This document shows positions 22,989 through 32,287 of a DNA stretch of 42,813 nt, in pieces. The notes under the pieces were generated by a model. It did no database searches. It was given only the letters and a program-made list of their open reading frames with translations, and was not told the origin of the DNA. The stretch is from Desulfobacterales bacterium (lineage in GTDB: Bacteria > Desulfobacterota > Desulfobacteria > Desulfobacterales > JARGFK01), in assembly GCA_029211065.1 (NCBI GenBank), contig JARGFK010000033.1, positions 1 to 42,813 on the forward strand, in the 5' to 3' direction. The number at the start of each line of letters is the position of its first letter. The stretch's first letter is position 1. Position numbers and translations under genes: made by a program.

Positions 22989-25622
22989 TTAAAAGGCCGA
23001 ACCCATGGTAAATTCCCAGCGGCCTCCGGATCTTTCACCTTCTTTCGTATCAATGATATATCCGTTTTCCAGCCGGATCGGCCCGATGGGAGAAAACCAC
23101 CGGATACCATACCCGGCACTTTGTCTCAGGCCGCTCAAAGACATGCTCTCGTCTTTGCCGTATACGTTTCCGGTATCATAAAAAAGAACGCCCACCAGGC
23201 CCTGCTTTTTAACTAAGGGAATTAATATCTCGAAATTAAACTGTACAAATTTTTCTCCCCCGATCTCGTCGCCGTTTTCGTCAATGGCGTGGATACCGCG
23301 CCAGTCAAACCCCCGCATCGAGTTCATACCGCCCAGATAAAATTTTTCGTAATCCGGCAGCAGCATGCCGGAATTTTCAGTGACAGAACCGGCTTTACCA
23401 TGCAGAAAATTAACCACTCCCCAAAACAGCGGGATATACCAGCCGGTTTCCGCTGTAATTTTGCTGAAGCCGATATTGCCGCCAAGTCCGGCATATTGAA
23501 ACGACAGGCTGTGATCGGACCCCTCAGTGGGATTGAACTGCCTGTCCCTGGAGTCATAATTGATGTAAGTCGTTATGCTGCTGGTAATATTGATTCCTTC
23601 AAGTTCTTTAATGGAATCGGCGGCATCCTCCGTGATGTCACTGATATCCGCCCGATCGTATTTATACGTTATGCCGGCACGGGTAAAATCAAATACCCGA
23701 TAGCTGAACCTGAGCGCTCCACCCAGACTATCCTTTTCATAGGTGTCATAATCATAGTTCCAACTGTAAATGTCAAAACCGGCCGACAAAGGAATATCAA
23801 ACAACCACGGCTCCGTAAAGCTTAATGTGTATTGGTCGGATCTCCCGCCGATCTCGCCTTGAAGCTTAAGCGTCTGCCCCCTTCCCAAAAAATTTCGTTG
23901 GGTAATGGAAGCAGTGACAAAAAAATCCTGAAGGGAGCTGTACCCGCCGCCGAAAGTAAAAGCGCCGGTGGGTTTTTCCGTCACGTCGATTTTGAGTAGT
24001 ATGCTGTCATCGCTGTCGCCCTTTGCCGTGGCCACCTTGATATCCTCAAAGTAATCCAGCCGGTAAAGATTGCGGACGCCGCGTTTGAGACGTGATCCGC
24101 TGTATAGCTCCTGTTCATACACCTGAAGTTCACGACGGATGACCTTGTCCCGGGTCTTGGTATTGCCCCCGATGAGTATTCTTTCAAAATATACCTGCCG
24201 GCCCTTGTTGATTTGATAGATGATATTAACGATCCGTTTTTCCGGATCCTTGTCGACCGCCGGGGAAATATTGGCATAGGCATAGCCTTCGTCTGAATAA
24301 AGATCGCTGAGGTACAGCACGTCGTTACGAATAATTTCCCGGTTGTAGAATTTTTCGTTTAGGATTTTTACTTTTTTAAGCAAGTCTTCCTTTGGCAGGA
24401 TGAGATCGCCGCTGATGTCGACCGCTCCTACGCCATATTGAGCGCCCTCTTCTATCCTGAAGGTAATCTCAATCCAGGTGTCTTTAAATTCAACCTGGGG
24501 TTCACCGATTTTGGCATCGACATACCCCTTGTTGTGATAAAAAGCAGCCAGTTTGGCAGCATCCTGGTTCAGATTTTCCTTATTTAATTCGCCTGAAGAC
24601 GTCAGCCAGAAAAAGAAGCCCTTTTCCGAGGTCTGCATCAACCCTTTCAAATCTTTTTCCGAATATGCATTATTCCCTATAAAGGTAATTTTTTCGATGC
24701 GAATTTTTGCGCCTTCATCAATGACGAATGTCAGATCCGCCTGATTGTTGTCCCGCTGCTGAATATCATAGGTAACCCGGACATTGTGATAATTTTTATC
24801 CCTGTATAGGGCCTCAATCCGTTCAATATTATTATGGATTTTGAAAATATTCAGAATGGACCCTGTCTTTATGGTTAAATTTTCCTTTATTTTTCCATCA
24901 TCATAAACCCGGTTGCCGCTGGTCCGGATGTACCGGATGGTTGCCTTTTCTTTTACATTAAATATGATTATTTTACCGCCGGGGGCGTCCTCTGACAGGA
25001 TACGGACATCATCAAAATATCCCATCGAATAGATTGCTTTCAGATCCTTTGAAAGATTTCCGGTCTGAAATAAATCTCCGGATTTTGTTTGAATTTGCTT
25101 GCGAATCGCATCCGCCTCAATCCGGTTATTTCCGTCAACGCGGATATCAATAATTTTTTTCCACTTGAAAATTTTCGACCCGATATCTTGGGCAAGTTCT
25201 TTAACTGTTCCAAAAAGGTTTTCAATGCCATCGCCTTCCGTGAAGAAAGTTTCCGGTGGACGTTCCCCGATGGCTTCAACCATTTTTGCATCCATGCTGA
25301 ATTTTGTGCCGATCCAGGTCAAGCTTCCCCAGACAACATAATCCGCACCGGTTTGGATACCGATTCTGCGAAACGCATCCAAAGTTCTCGACCCCTCTTT
25401 GGGGAGCAATCCGGCCGCGGTATTTACATCCACAACCCCTGCACCATCTTCGGACAGCTGTTTCAGAATAACCCCGGGGATCTCCACCCCCATATAGGAA
25501 AGGTCTTCCTGGGAATAAACATCAAACGGCAACACCACCACGCGTAAAGATTCCTTCGAACCGGCAGGCCCCGCCAGAAGGCATGTCATCAAAATTATCA
25601 AAAAACCGATGCGTTTAATCAT
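22989..25622 (-). CDS. bamA: Outer membrane assembly factor BamA with extra N-terminal TolB-N/CsgG-like domain
   Basis: 877 residues. A signal peptide (about 1-23) is followed by an extra alpha/beta domain (about 25-152: LRVVVLPFDVYSQ, GADYVVWGSLTWIG) that resembles the TolB N-terminal/FlgO/CsgG-type fold. Five POTRA domains follow (from about 156, 230, 313, 398 and 478; each ends in a GNxxT/GxRVY-like turn). The surface-antigen barrel starts about 555, with FTFGGGYSS, the L6-type motif NSMRGFDWRG (around 776) and a terminal Phe. BamA folds beta-barrel proteins into the outer membrane. AAGGG precedes the ATG, and a good promoter lies upstream. The extra domain is a likely lineage feature and could bind a partner in place of missing BAM subunits. 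Confidence 0.95.
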   Translation of the reverse strand: MIKRIGFLIILMTCLLAGPAGSKESLRVVVLPFDVYSQEDLSYMGVEIPGVILKQLSEDGAGVVDVNTAAGLLPKEGSRTLDAFRRIGIQTGADYVVWGSLTWIGTKFSMDAKMVEAIGERPPETFFTEGDGIENLFGTVKELAQDIGSKIFKWKKIIDIRVDGNNRIEADAIRKQIQTKSGDLFQTGNLSKDLKAIYSMGYFDDVRILSEDAPGGKIIIFNVKEKATIRYIRTSGNRVYDDGKIKENLTIKTGSILNIFKIHNNIERIEALYRDKNYHNVRVTYDIQQRDNNQADLTFVIDEGAKIRIEKITFIGNNAYSEKDLKGLMQTSEKGFFFWLTSSGELNKENLNQDAAKLAAFYHNKGYVDAKIGEPQVEFKDTWIEITFRIEEGAQYGVGAVDISGDLILPKEDLLKKVKILNEKFYNREIIRNDVLYLSDLYSDEGYAYANISPAVDKDPEKRIVNIIYQINKGRQVYFERILIGGNTKTRDKVIRRELQVYEQELYSGSRLKRGVRNLYRLDYFEDIKVATAKGDSDDSILLKIDVTEKPTGAFTFGGGYSSLQDFFVTASITQRNFLGRGQTLKLQGEIGGRSDQYTLSFTEPWLFDIPLSAGFDIYSWNYDYDTYEKDSLGGALRFSYRVFDFTRAGITYKYDRADISDITEDAADSIKELEGINITSSITTYINYDSRDRQFNPTEGSDHSLSFQYAGLGGNIGFSKITAETGWYIPLFWGVVNFLHGKAGSVTENSGMLLPDYEKFYLGGMNSMRGFDWRGIHAIDENGDEIGGEKFVQFNFEILIPLVKKQGLVGVLFYDTGNVYGKDESMSLSGLRQSAGYGIRWFSPIGPIRLENGYIIDTKEGERSGGRWEFTMGSAF

Positions 25623-25667
25623 AGATGCCCTTAGATGTTATCACCTGGAATTTGTCTAAAGATATTC

Positions 25668-25695
25668 ATTCTTTTCTATTACCTTCGGCTGTCAA
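25668..25695 (-). promoter_or_regulatory. Candidate sigma70 promoter before bamA
   Basis: A perfect TTGACA (25690-25695, minus strand) is followed after 16 nt by AAGAAT (25668-25673). It lies in the 109-nt space between lolD and bamA and would drive bamA-skp-lpxD-fabZ-lpxA and the genes beyond. Prediction rests on consensus only. Confidence 0.45.
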
Positions 25696-25731
25696 CATTA
25701 AACCTGATTCCCATCAATTTTTATGCCGTAT

Positions 25732-26478
25732 TCAGGCGTCAACCAACTGTCCCTCGCTAAGCGTCACAGACCTTGACATATAACCGGCAAGCTCCATATT
25801 GTGGGTCACAACAACCAATGTCGTGTTAAAATCCTGGTTCAACTTCAGCAATAACTCGTGGACCTGTTCACTGTTGTGCTTGTCCAGATTCCCGGTCGGT
25901 TCATCGGCCAGCAGCAAGAGCGGATTTAAGACAAGTGCCCGGGCCAATGCCACCCGTTGCTGCTCCCCTCCGGAAAGTTTACCGATTTTGTGGTGCAACC
26001 GGTCCTTGAGCCCCACCCGGACGAGTATGGTTTCTGCTGATTCCTCGGCAAGTTGGGGTTTACAGCCCTTGATCAGTGCCGGCATCATGGCGTTTTCAAT
26101 TGCGGTGAATTCGGGCAGGAGATGATGAAACTGAAAGATAAAGCCCACCGATTCATTCCGAAAGACAGCCAGTTCATCATCATCGAACAGGAAAACATTT
26201 TTTCCCTGATACCAGAGCGCCCCCTTATCAGGCCGGTCCAGCGCCCCCATAATATGCAGGAGCGTCGACTTGCCGATGCCGGAAGCACCCACAATGGCCA
26301 CGGTTTCACCTTTCTGCAGGCTGAAATTGACTCCCCTTAAAATTTCAAGCCGGACATTGTTATGGCTGAACGTTTTTGATATGCCGGCAGCATGAATAAA
26401 ATCAGCCGGTTCCGAGTCGACGGGGCCGCCCTTTCCGTTATGTGGCTTTTTGAACACTGATCCTTGGAAATCAACCAT
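25732..26478 (-). CDS. lolD: Lipoprotein-releasing ABC transporter ATPase
   Basis: 248 residues. LolD powers release of outer-membrane lipoproteins from the inner membrane to LolA. Motifs: Walker A VGASGIGKST, Q-loop FIFQFHHLLPEFTA, signature KLSGGEQQRVALARAL, Walker B LLLLADEPTGNLD, and the H-loop VVVTHNMELA. FQFHHLLPEF is characteristic of LolD within the MacB/FtsE group. About 27 residues precede the usual start of the domain. The ATG overlaps the permease gene by 8 nt, and no better internal start is visible. Confidence 0.92.
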   Translation of the reverse strand: MVDFQGSVFKKPHNGKGGPVDSEPADFIHAAGISKTFSHNNVRLEILRGVNFSLQKGETVAIVGASGIGKSTLLHIMGALDRPDKGALWYQGKNVFLFDDDELAVFRNESVGFIFQFHHLLPEFTAIENAMMPALIKGCKPQLAEESAETILVRVGLKDRLHHKIGKLSGGEQQRVALARALVLNPLLLLADEPTGNLDKHNSEQVHELLLKLNQDFNTTLVVVTHNMELAGYMSRSVTLSEGQLVDA

Positions 26479-27718
26479 ATCGAATGGCCTCGACCGGATT
26501 GAGTTTTGAGGCCTGCCGGGCCGGATAAAGTGTCGCTAAAAAGCAGATGACCATCGCGGCAGATGCTATCAGAAAAACATCCAAAAATTCCAGTTTTACC
26601 GGAAGGGTCGTAAAATAATACACATCTCCCGGCAGCTCGATAAACTTGTAGCGTTTCAATAAAAAACATCCCAAAAATCCCAGACACAATCCCATCGTGG
26701 TGCCCACGCAGCCAATGACCATACCCTTAAAAATAAAAATTTTTCGAATGCTTTGATCCCTGGCCCCCATGGCCTTTAAAATGGCAATATCTTTAGTCTT
26801 CTGCATCACCATCATGATAAGGGTGCTGGCAATGTTAAAAGCGGCAACCAGGACAATCAGGGTCAATATGATAAACATGGCTTTTTTCTCGAGCTTAAGC
26901 GCCGAAAACAGGTTCTTGTTCATCTGCATCCAGTCCCTGGCCCAATAAGGAAACCCTAGCGCCGCCACCACCTTTTTCGCGACCTGATCGGCCTTATAAA
27001 TGTCTTTAACCCGGATCCCCACACCGGTTACGGCATCCGTCATTCGCAAAAGCTGCTGTGCTTCCTGCAGATGGATATAGGCAAGGGACTGATCGTATTC
27101 ATAAAAGCCGGATTCAAAGATACCGGCGACCCTAAACCGTCTCATAACCGGTACATGCCCGATTGGCGAAATCATTCCCCGGGGAGACAGCAGGTAAACC
27201 GATTCTCCTTCCACAAGCCCCAACGCGGCGGCCAGTTCCTTCCCCAGAATAATCGCGGGCGCGGCATCCGGCGATTTTTCTTCCCCGTTTTTAACGGACA
27301 GCTTTGCGGATACTTCTTCAAATGATGTTTGACGGTTTGTTTTTCCTCCCGGCTGAATCGATTCCGGATCAATCCCCCTCAAGACGGCGCCGGACACCCC
27401 GGATGATGAACGCAGCATGATTTGGCTGTAAATATAAGGCGCAGCCGATTCAATCCCTTCAACACTTTGGATCCGCTCGAGAATACGGCGATAGTCTGAA
27501 AAAAGCCCGCCGTGTCGCATCAGAACCACATGGGGTTCCAGTCCCAGGATGCGCGACCTGAAATCCGCTTCGGCGCCGGACATGACCGCTATCACAACAA
27601 TCAAGGCCATGACACCGACGGTAACGCCGGCCATGGACAATACGGTAATGAGCGATATGAAGGCCTGGCGCTGTTTGGATCTGAGATAACGGCCGCCGAT
27701 GAACAATTCAAAAGACAT
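26471..27718 (-). CDS. Lipoprotein-releasing ABC transporter permease LolC/LolE type
   Basis: 415 residues in the LolC/LolE layout: one N-terminal membrane helix (about 20-50) after the LFIGGRYLRSKQRQAFISLIT start, a large periplasmic domain (to about 265), and three C-terminal helices (about 275-405) ending ARQASKLNPVEAIRYG. It forms the Lol exporter with LolD. Only one permease gene is present, so a homodimer (as proposed for LolF-type systems) or a second gene elsewhere is needed; C and E cannot be distinguished. It lies 62 nt past lysS and overlaps lolD. Confidence 0.9.
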   Translation of the reverse strand: MSFELFIGGRYLRSKQRQAFISLITVLSMAGVTVGVMALIVVIAVMSGAEADFRSRILGLEPHVVLMRHGGLFSDYRRILERIQSVEGIESAAPYIYSQIMLRSSSGVSGAVLRGIDPESIQPGGKTNRQTSFEEVSAKLSVKNGEEKSPDAAPAIILGKELAAALGLVEGESVYLLSPRGMISPIGHVPVMRRFRVAGIFESGFYEYDQSLAYIHLQEAQQLLRMTDAVTGVGIRVKDIYKADQVAKKVVAALGFPYWARDWMQMNKNLFSALKLEKKAMFIILTLIVLVAAFNIASTLIMMVMQKTKDIAILKAMGARDQSIRKIFIFKGMVIGCVGTTMGLCLGFLGCFLLKRYKFIELPGDVYYFTTLPVKLEFLDVFLIASAAMVICFLATLYPARQASKLNPVEAIRYG

Positions 27719-27780
27719 GATTCAATTGGCCTTGCGTGTTTAGGTTCAGCCGGTAGCTGCAACGGCTCGATTTAGTCGTT

Positions 27781-29289
27781 TTAATCACTGCTGCTGTCCT
27801 TTGCCAGCGGCTTCATATGGGGAAAGAGAATGACTTCCCGGATAGAGGCGGCATCTGTTAACAACATGGTCAGCCGATCGATTCCGATTCCTTCTCCGGC
27901 GGTAGGCGGCATTCCATATTCCAGCGCTTCAATATAGTCCAGGTCCATGTAGTGCGCTTCCTCATCCCCGGCTTCCCGGTCTTCGACCTGCTGTTGAAAA
28001 CGTTCTTTCTGTTCATTGGGATCATTCAGTTCAGAAAATCCATTGGCGATTTCACGTCCGGCGATGAAAAGTTCAAACCGGTCCGTCAGGTCGGGTGTCT
28101 CTCTGTTCCTGCGCGAAAGCGGGGACACTTCCACCGGGTATCCGGTAATAAATGTGGGCTGGATAAGATGGGGCTCCACCAGTGCATCAAAAAGTTTTGT
28201 AACAATTTTTCCCCAGCGCCCGTTCTTGGTAATGTGAATCCCCTTATCGGCTGCAAATGCCAACAAGCCCTCTTTATTCTTGGCTTTAAGAAGCTCGGGG
28301 TCAATCCCGCCTATTCTTTCCAACGCTGTTGTCAGAGCCATTCGCTGCCACTTTTTCCCCAATTCTATTGTATCTCCCTGATAGGTGATTGAATCCGAAC
28401 CAATCAACTCCCTAGCGATGGCGGGAAACATTTCCTCCGTTAAATCCATCATGTCATGATAATCTGCGTAAGCCTGGTAAAATTCCAGCATGGTAAATTC
28501 AGGATTGTGCTGGGTGGAAATCCCTTCATTGCGGAAACTTCTGTTAATCTCGAAAACCCTTTCAAACCCCCCCACCACCAGACGTTTGAGATAGAGTTCA
28601 GGTGCGATCCTTAAAAAAAGATCCATTCCCAGTGCATTGTGGTGGGTCTTAAAGGGGGTTGCTTCGGCGCCACCCGGAATGGTCTGCATCATGGGTGTTT
28701 CCACTTCCATGAAATCCCTTTTGAGCAGAAATACCCTTATGGCCTGTATAATTTGACTCCGCTTGATAAAAATATCACGCACGTGGGGATTCATAATCAA
28801 ATCAAGGTATCGCTGGCGATAACGCTTTTCGTGGTCTTTCAGGCCATGAAATTTTTCCGGAAGCGGTCGGAGGGTCTTGCTGATCAGCTTGACTTCCTGG
28901 GCCAGCAGGGTCCATTCACCCGTCTTTGTTTGAAACACCGATCCTTTCAGGCCGACAAAGTCGCCGACGTCGATCTGCTGGAAAAGCTCGTAGATTTTTT
29001 CACCGACCTGATCTTTTCGAATGTAGGCCTGAAGCTGTCCGGTTCGGTCGCGGAAACGCACAAAAGCGGTTTTCCCAAACCGGTTGATCGCCATCAGACG
29101 ACCGGCCACACAGAAAACAGGCGTTTTTTCGGCAACGTCAATGCTCTCTTTTTCAATAGCGTGTTTAATTTCAAGAACCGTATCGGAAACCTTGGTGTCA
29201 TTCGGAAAAAGCTCGACATCCATATGTATCAAGTCGGCAAGTTTCTGCCTGCGATTTTCTATGACATCGCTTGGTTTATTTTTATCCAT
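27781..29289 (-). CDS. lysS: Lysyl-tRNA synthetase (class II)
   Basis: 502 residues. An N-terminal OB-fold anticodon-binding domain (about 55-160: CVAGRLMAINRFGKTAFVRFRD) is followed by the class II catalytic core. The core has motif 2 around FEINRSFRNEGIS, the HNPEFTMLEFYQAYADYHDMM block, and motif 3 GEGIGIDRLTMLLT near the C-terminus. Charges tRNA-Lys with lysine. The start at 29289 gives the normal length. It is upstream of the lol genes, a common order in this group of bacteria. The 157-nt gap to the sensor kinase upstream holds no gene. Confidence 0.96.
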   Translation of the reverse strand: MDKNKPSDVIENRRQKLADLIHMDVELFPNDTKVSDTVLEIKHAIEKESIDVAEKTPVFCVAGRLMAINRFGKTAFVRFRDRTGQLQAYIRKDQVGEKIYELFQQIDVGDFVGLKGSVFQTKTGEWTLLAQEVKLISKTLRPLPEKFHGLKDHEKRYRQRYLDLIMNPHVRDIFIKRSQIIQAIRVFLLKRDFMEVETPMMQTIPGGAEATPFKTHHNALGMDLFLRIAPELYLKRLVVGGFERVFEINRSFRNEGISTQHNPEFTMLEFYQAYADYHDMMDLTEEMFPAIARELIGSDSITYQGDTIELGKKWQRMALTTALERIGGIDPELLKAKNKEGLLAFAADKGIHITKNGRWGKIVTKLFDALVEPHLIQPTFITGYPVEVSPLSRRNRETPDLTDRFELFIAGREIANGFSELNDPNEQKERFQQQVEDREAGDEEAHYMDLDYIEALEYGMPPTAGEGIGIDRLTMLLTDAASIREVILFPHMKPLAKDSSSD

Positions 29290-29446
29290 GAGATACCGCC
29301 GTCACTTAAAAAGTTAAAATATTCAATCGCGGTCACCTCATTTGGGTGAATCAAACAAAAAATTTTGTCTGCATAACCGCAAAAATATAAATGAAATAAA
29401 AAGATTAATTTGAATCAGGTAACCTATTTACAGATGGGTGTCAAGT

Positions 29447-30751
29447 TTAAGTTGGTGGTCGGATAAGCCTAAATTTTAAGGTAAACGTGGTCCCTTCGTT
29501 GATTTTACTTTCCACTTCCAGCCAGCCGTTATAGGACTCAAGTATGCTGTGGACTATGGAAAGTCCCAATCCTGTTCCCCCTGGTTTTGTTGTGAAAAAA
29601 GGGTCAAAAATCGATTCCAGCGTTTCTCGGGTCATGCCGCAGCCATCATCGCTGATTTCAATGCAGGCAAACCTGCTTTTTGATGGATACAATTGTATTT
29701 GGATACGACCGCTCCCATCTATGGCTTCAGCCGCATTCAGCAGTAGATTCCATAAAATCTGGCGCAAATGCCCCGCATCCATTTGAACCCAGACATTCGG
29801 TGTCACTGTTTTCGTTACGGAAACATCCCGACCTTTTTTGGTGGTCTTGTCGAGCAATTCGACCACTTCAGATAAGACTTTGCCAAGATCGATGGCCTCA
29901 GTTTTCCCGGCCGGCGGTTTGGCAAACAAAAGGAAGTTGCTGGCAAGGGAACTTAACCGATCCGCCTCTCTCAAGACAATCTGCATCAGCCTTTCATGCT
30001 GTGGATTATAATCAATATCTTCACTTAAAAGCTGAATCGATCCCGTTAGCGAGGCCAGCGGATTTTTAATTTCATGCGCCAGACCGGCGGCCATCTCTCC
30101 CACAACAGCCAGCTTTTCAACCCGCTTGACGTGATCCTCCATGGCCGCCAGCTCTTTTTTGGTCTTTCTTTCCTCTTCCGATAAAAGGCTGCTTAAAATA
30201 GCGACCGCAAAACAGGCCACCATGGTGATCATGATCTTGTAAAGAACATGGCTCCCGGCATAATCGGCGGCACTCAGGGTTACCCCTGCGGCATTTAACG
30301 GCTTTAGTATGCCATAAAACTCCAGGTCCAGCATGATACCATATTGGATGCTGCACAGAGCAGCCATGATCATGCTCCCCCTTCGAAACAGGAGCATACT
30401 TGAGTAAATAATGATTACCAGGTATAAAAAAGAAAATATACTGGAATAACAACCTGTTACAAATATAATCAGTGACACCACGACGGTGTCGATGCTGATC
30501 TGGATGTAGGTAAATAGAATTCCCCGCTTGACGTATTTTAAAATAACGGCATACGTAAAAGAAAGCAGAAAAATACCGGCGATCAGACCATAAAGGAGCA
30601 AAAGGGGGGGGGCCAGGGGTGAAGCGCTTTCACCCAACTGCAGAATAATCGTTGACCCCAGAAGCAACGAGGTAAACAGCACCCGAGACAACATAAGCCA
30701 TTGGAGTTTTTGATAAAAATCACTCTCAGGCTTTATGTACAAGCTGCTCAT
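29447..30751 (-). CDS. pilS: PilS-like sensor histidine kinase
   Basis: 434 residues. Six hydrophobic helices lie in the first ~190 residues with no periplasmic domain, as in PilS. A short linker is followed by HisKA with the phospho-acceptor His226 (GLAHEIKNPLASLTGS), the N box ILWNLLLNAAEAI, G1 ISDDGCGM, F FDPFFTTK and G2 GGTGLGLSI. It follows pilC by 87 nt on the same strand. A PilR-type regulator, its usual partner gene, is not next to it (the following gene is lysS). The signal sensed may be pilin level in the membrane, as described for PilS, but this is by analogy. Confidence 0.8.
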   Translation of the reverse strand: MSSLYIKPESDFYQKLQWLMLSRVLFTSLLLGSTIILQLGESASPLAPPLLLLYGLIAGIFLLSFTYAVILKYVKRGILFTYIQISIDTVVVSLIIFVTGCYSSIFSFLYLVIIIYSSMLLFRRGSMIMAALCSIQYGIMLDLEFYGILKPLNAAGVTLSAADYAGSHVLYKIMITMVACFAVAILSSLLSEEERKTKKELAAMEDHVKRVEKLAVVGEMAAGLAHEIKNPLASLTGSIQLLSEDIDYNPQHERLMQIVLREADRLSSLASNFLLFAKPPAGKTEAIDLGKVLSEVVELLDKTTKKGRDVSVTKTVTPNVWVQMDAGHLRQILWNLLLNAAEAIDGSGRIQIQLYPSKSRFACIEISDDGCGMTRETLESIFDPFFTTKPGGTGLGLSIVHSILESYNGWLEVESKINEGTTFTLKFRLIRPPT

Positions 30752-30838
30752 TTAGGACAAAAGGCGACCGTTGTCACCGTTCCCGGGAAAACGGCAAGCC
30801 ATGTTCTGCAAATCTGTGAAGCGTCCCTTCGGCATTTG

Positions 30839-32050
30839 TCAACCACCCACCATACCGGCCATCTGGAATATGGGGAGGTACATGGATACAACCAATCCGC
30901 CGATGACGACCCCTAAAAATACCATCATAAACGGTTCAATCATGGCGGTGAGATTTTCCACAGCCTGATCGACTTCATCATCATAAAAATCAGCGATTTT
31001 CCCTAGCATGGTATCCAGCGCCCCGGTTGATTCGCCCACCGAAATCATCTGACAGACCATCGAAGGAAAAACACCGGTTTCCAGAAGAGGGTCGGCCATC
31101 GTGCGGCCTTCGGAAATACCCGAGCGGACATGATACACCGCTTTTTCAACGGTTTTGTTTCCGGCTGTTTTTGCGACGATATCCAAAGCATCCAAAATAG
31201 CAACACCGCTGGTGAGCATGGTGCTCATGGTCCGGGTAAATTTGGAGACGGCGACTTTGCGGAGCAGCGGCCCGAATACCGGCAGTTTGAGAAAAAGGTC
31301 GTCCAGCACGATACGACCTTTGACAGTTGCGTAAAATTTCTTAAATCCCACCACAAGTCCGCCAACAGCACCAAGGACGAAAAGAATATTCTTCCTTGCA
31401 AAATCGCTCATGGCCACACATATCCGGGTCGGAAGCGGCAATTGGCCGCCGAAATCCGCAAACATTTGGGTAAACACCGGAATAACAAAAACCATGATCA
31501 CAGCCACCACGATAACGGCAATGATGATGGTAATGATGGGGTAGGTCATGGCGCCCTTTACTTTGGCCTTTAATTTTGACGCTTTTTCCATGTAAGCCGC
31601 CAGGCGCGACAAAATATTGTCGAGGATACCGCCGATTTCACCGGCTGCGATCATGTTGACAAAAAGGTCATCGAACTCTTTGGGATATTTTTTCAAGGCA
31701 TCTGCAAGGGTGGATCCACCTTCAACAGTCTCTTTGATCGACTTGAGCATTTTTTTAAATGTTTTGTTTTCCTGCTGGGACTGAAGGATATCCAGGCACT
31801 GAATAATGGGTAGTCCGGCATCGATCATGGTGGAAAACTGCCTGGCAAACAGCATAATATCGGCCTTTTCCACCTTGGGCTGAAAAAAGGCGACATTTTC
31901 AAATAGATCTTTGGGTTTTGCCTTTATCTTGGTGGGGGTAATTTTTTGCCTGAGCAAGTTGTTTCGAACGACATCCTGACTCGGGGCTTCCATCTCCCCT
32001 TTCTGAGTTACATTATTTCTATTTTTTCCAACCCATGTAAAAACCGGCAT
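30839..32050 (-). CDS. pilC: Type IV pilus inner-membrane platform protein
   Basis: 403 residues of the GspF/PilC family, with two related cytoplasmic four-helix domains (about 70-195 and 275-395) and three membrane helices. Signatures: FARQFSTMIDAGLPIIQCLDIL, ALKKYPKEFDDLFVNMIAAGEIGG and the matching second-half GVFPSMVCQMISVGESTGALD. It anchors the pilus motor ATPases. The GAAGGAGGG ribosome site is very good, and a consensus-like promoter lies at 32131-32159. The start MPVFTWVGKNRN is typical. Other pil genes (pilB, pilT, pilA) are not in the window. Confidence 0.92.
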   Translation of the reverse strand: MPVFTWVGKNRNNVTQKGEMEAPSQDVVRNNLLRQKITPTKIKAKPKDLFENVAFFQPKVEKADIMLFARQFSTMIDAGLPIIQCLDILQSQQENKTFKKMLKSIKETVEGGSTLADALKKYPKEFDDLFVNMIAAGEIGGILDNILSRLAAYMEKASKLKAKVKGAMTYPIITIIIAVIVVAVIMVFVIPVFTQMFADFGGQLPLPTRICVAMSDFARKNILFVLGAVGGLVVGFKKFYATVKGRIVLDDLFLKLPVFGPLLRKVAVSKFTRTMSTMLTSGVAILDALDIVAKTAGNKTVEKAVYHVRSGISEGRTMADPLLETGVFPSMVCQMISVGESTGALDTMLGKIADFYDDEVDQAVENLTAMIEPFMMVFLGVVIGGLVVSMYLPIFQMAGMVGG

Positions 32051-32130
32051 AACTTACCCTCCTTCTTTTAACCCCTTCAGAAACGATTTGCTGCCGCAAG
32101 AGAGTTAACACGGAAAATAATTCATTGGAT

Positions 32131-32159
32131 CTTTTATCACAATCAGGTTAAAATATCAA
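32131..32159 (-). promoter_or_regulatory. Candidate sigma70 promoter of pilC-pilS
   Basis: On the minus strand TTGATA (32154-32159), 17 nt, TAAAAG (32131-32136). It gives a leader of about 75 nt ending in a strong ribosome site. It sits in the divergent intergenic space 32051-32287. I see no sigma54-type -24/-12 pair there. Confidence 0.45.
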
Positions 32160-32189
32160 TATATTTACGGAGATTATAGAATCTTGTTC

Positions 32190-32217
32190 TTGATAATCAC
32201 CGCCATCTATGTATAGA
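32190..32217 (+). promoter_or_regulatory. Candidate sigma70 promoter of the tRNA nucleotidyltransferase fusion gene
   Basis: TTGATA (32190-32195), 16 nt, TATAGA (32212-32217), about 70 nt before the ATG at 32288. Consensus likeness only. Confidence 0.35.
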
Positions 32218-32287
32218 GGTACAAGCGCCACCGGTTCCGGGCAGAAACCAATAGATCATGTCAGTTGATTTTACCACCAGCAGGTAG

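Noticed and set aside
29416-29444. TTGACA with a 17-nt spaced hexamer before lysS
   Set aside because: The -10 element would be TACCTG, matching the consensus at only two positions.
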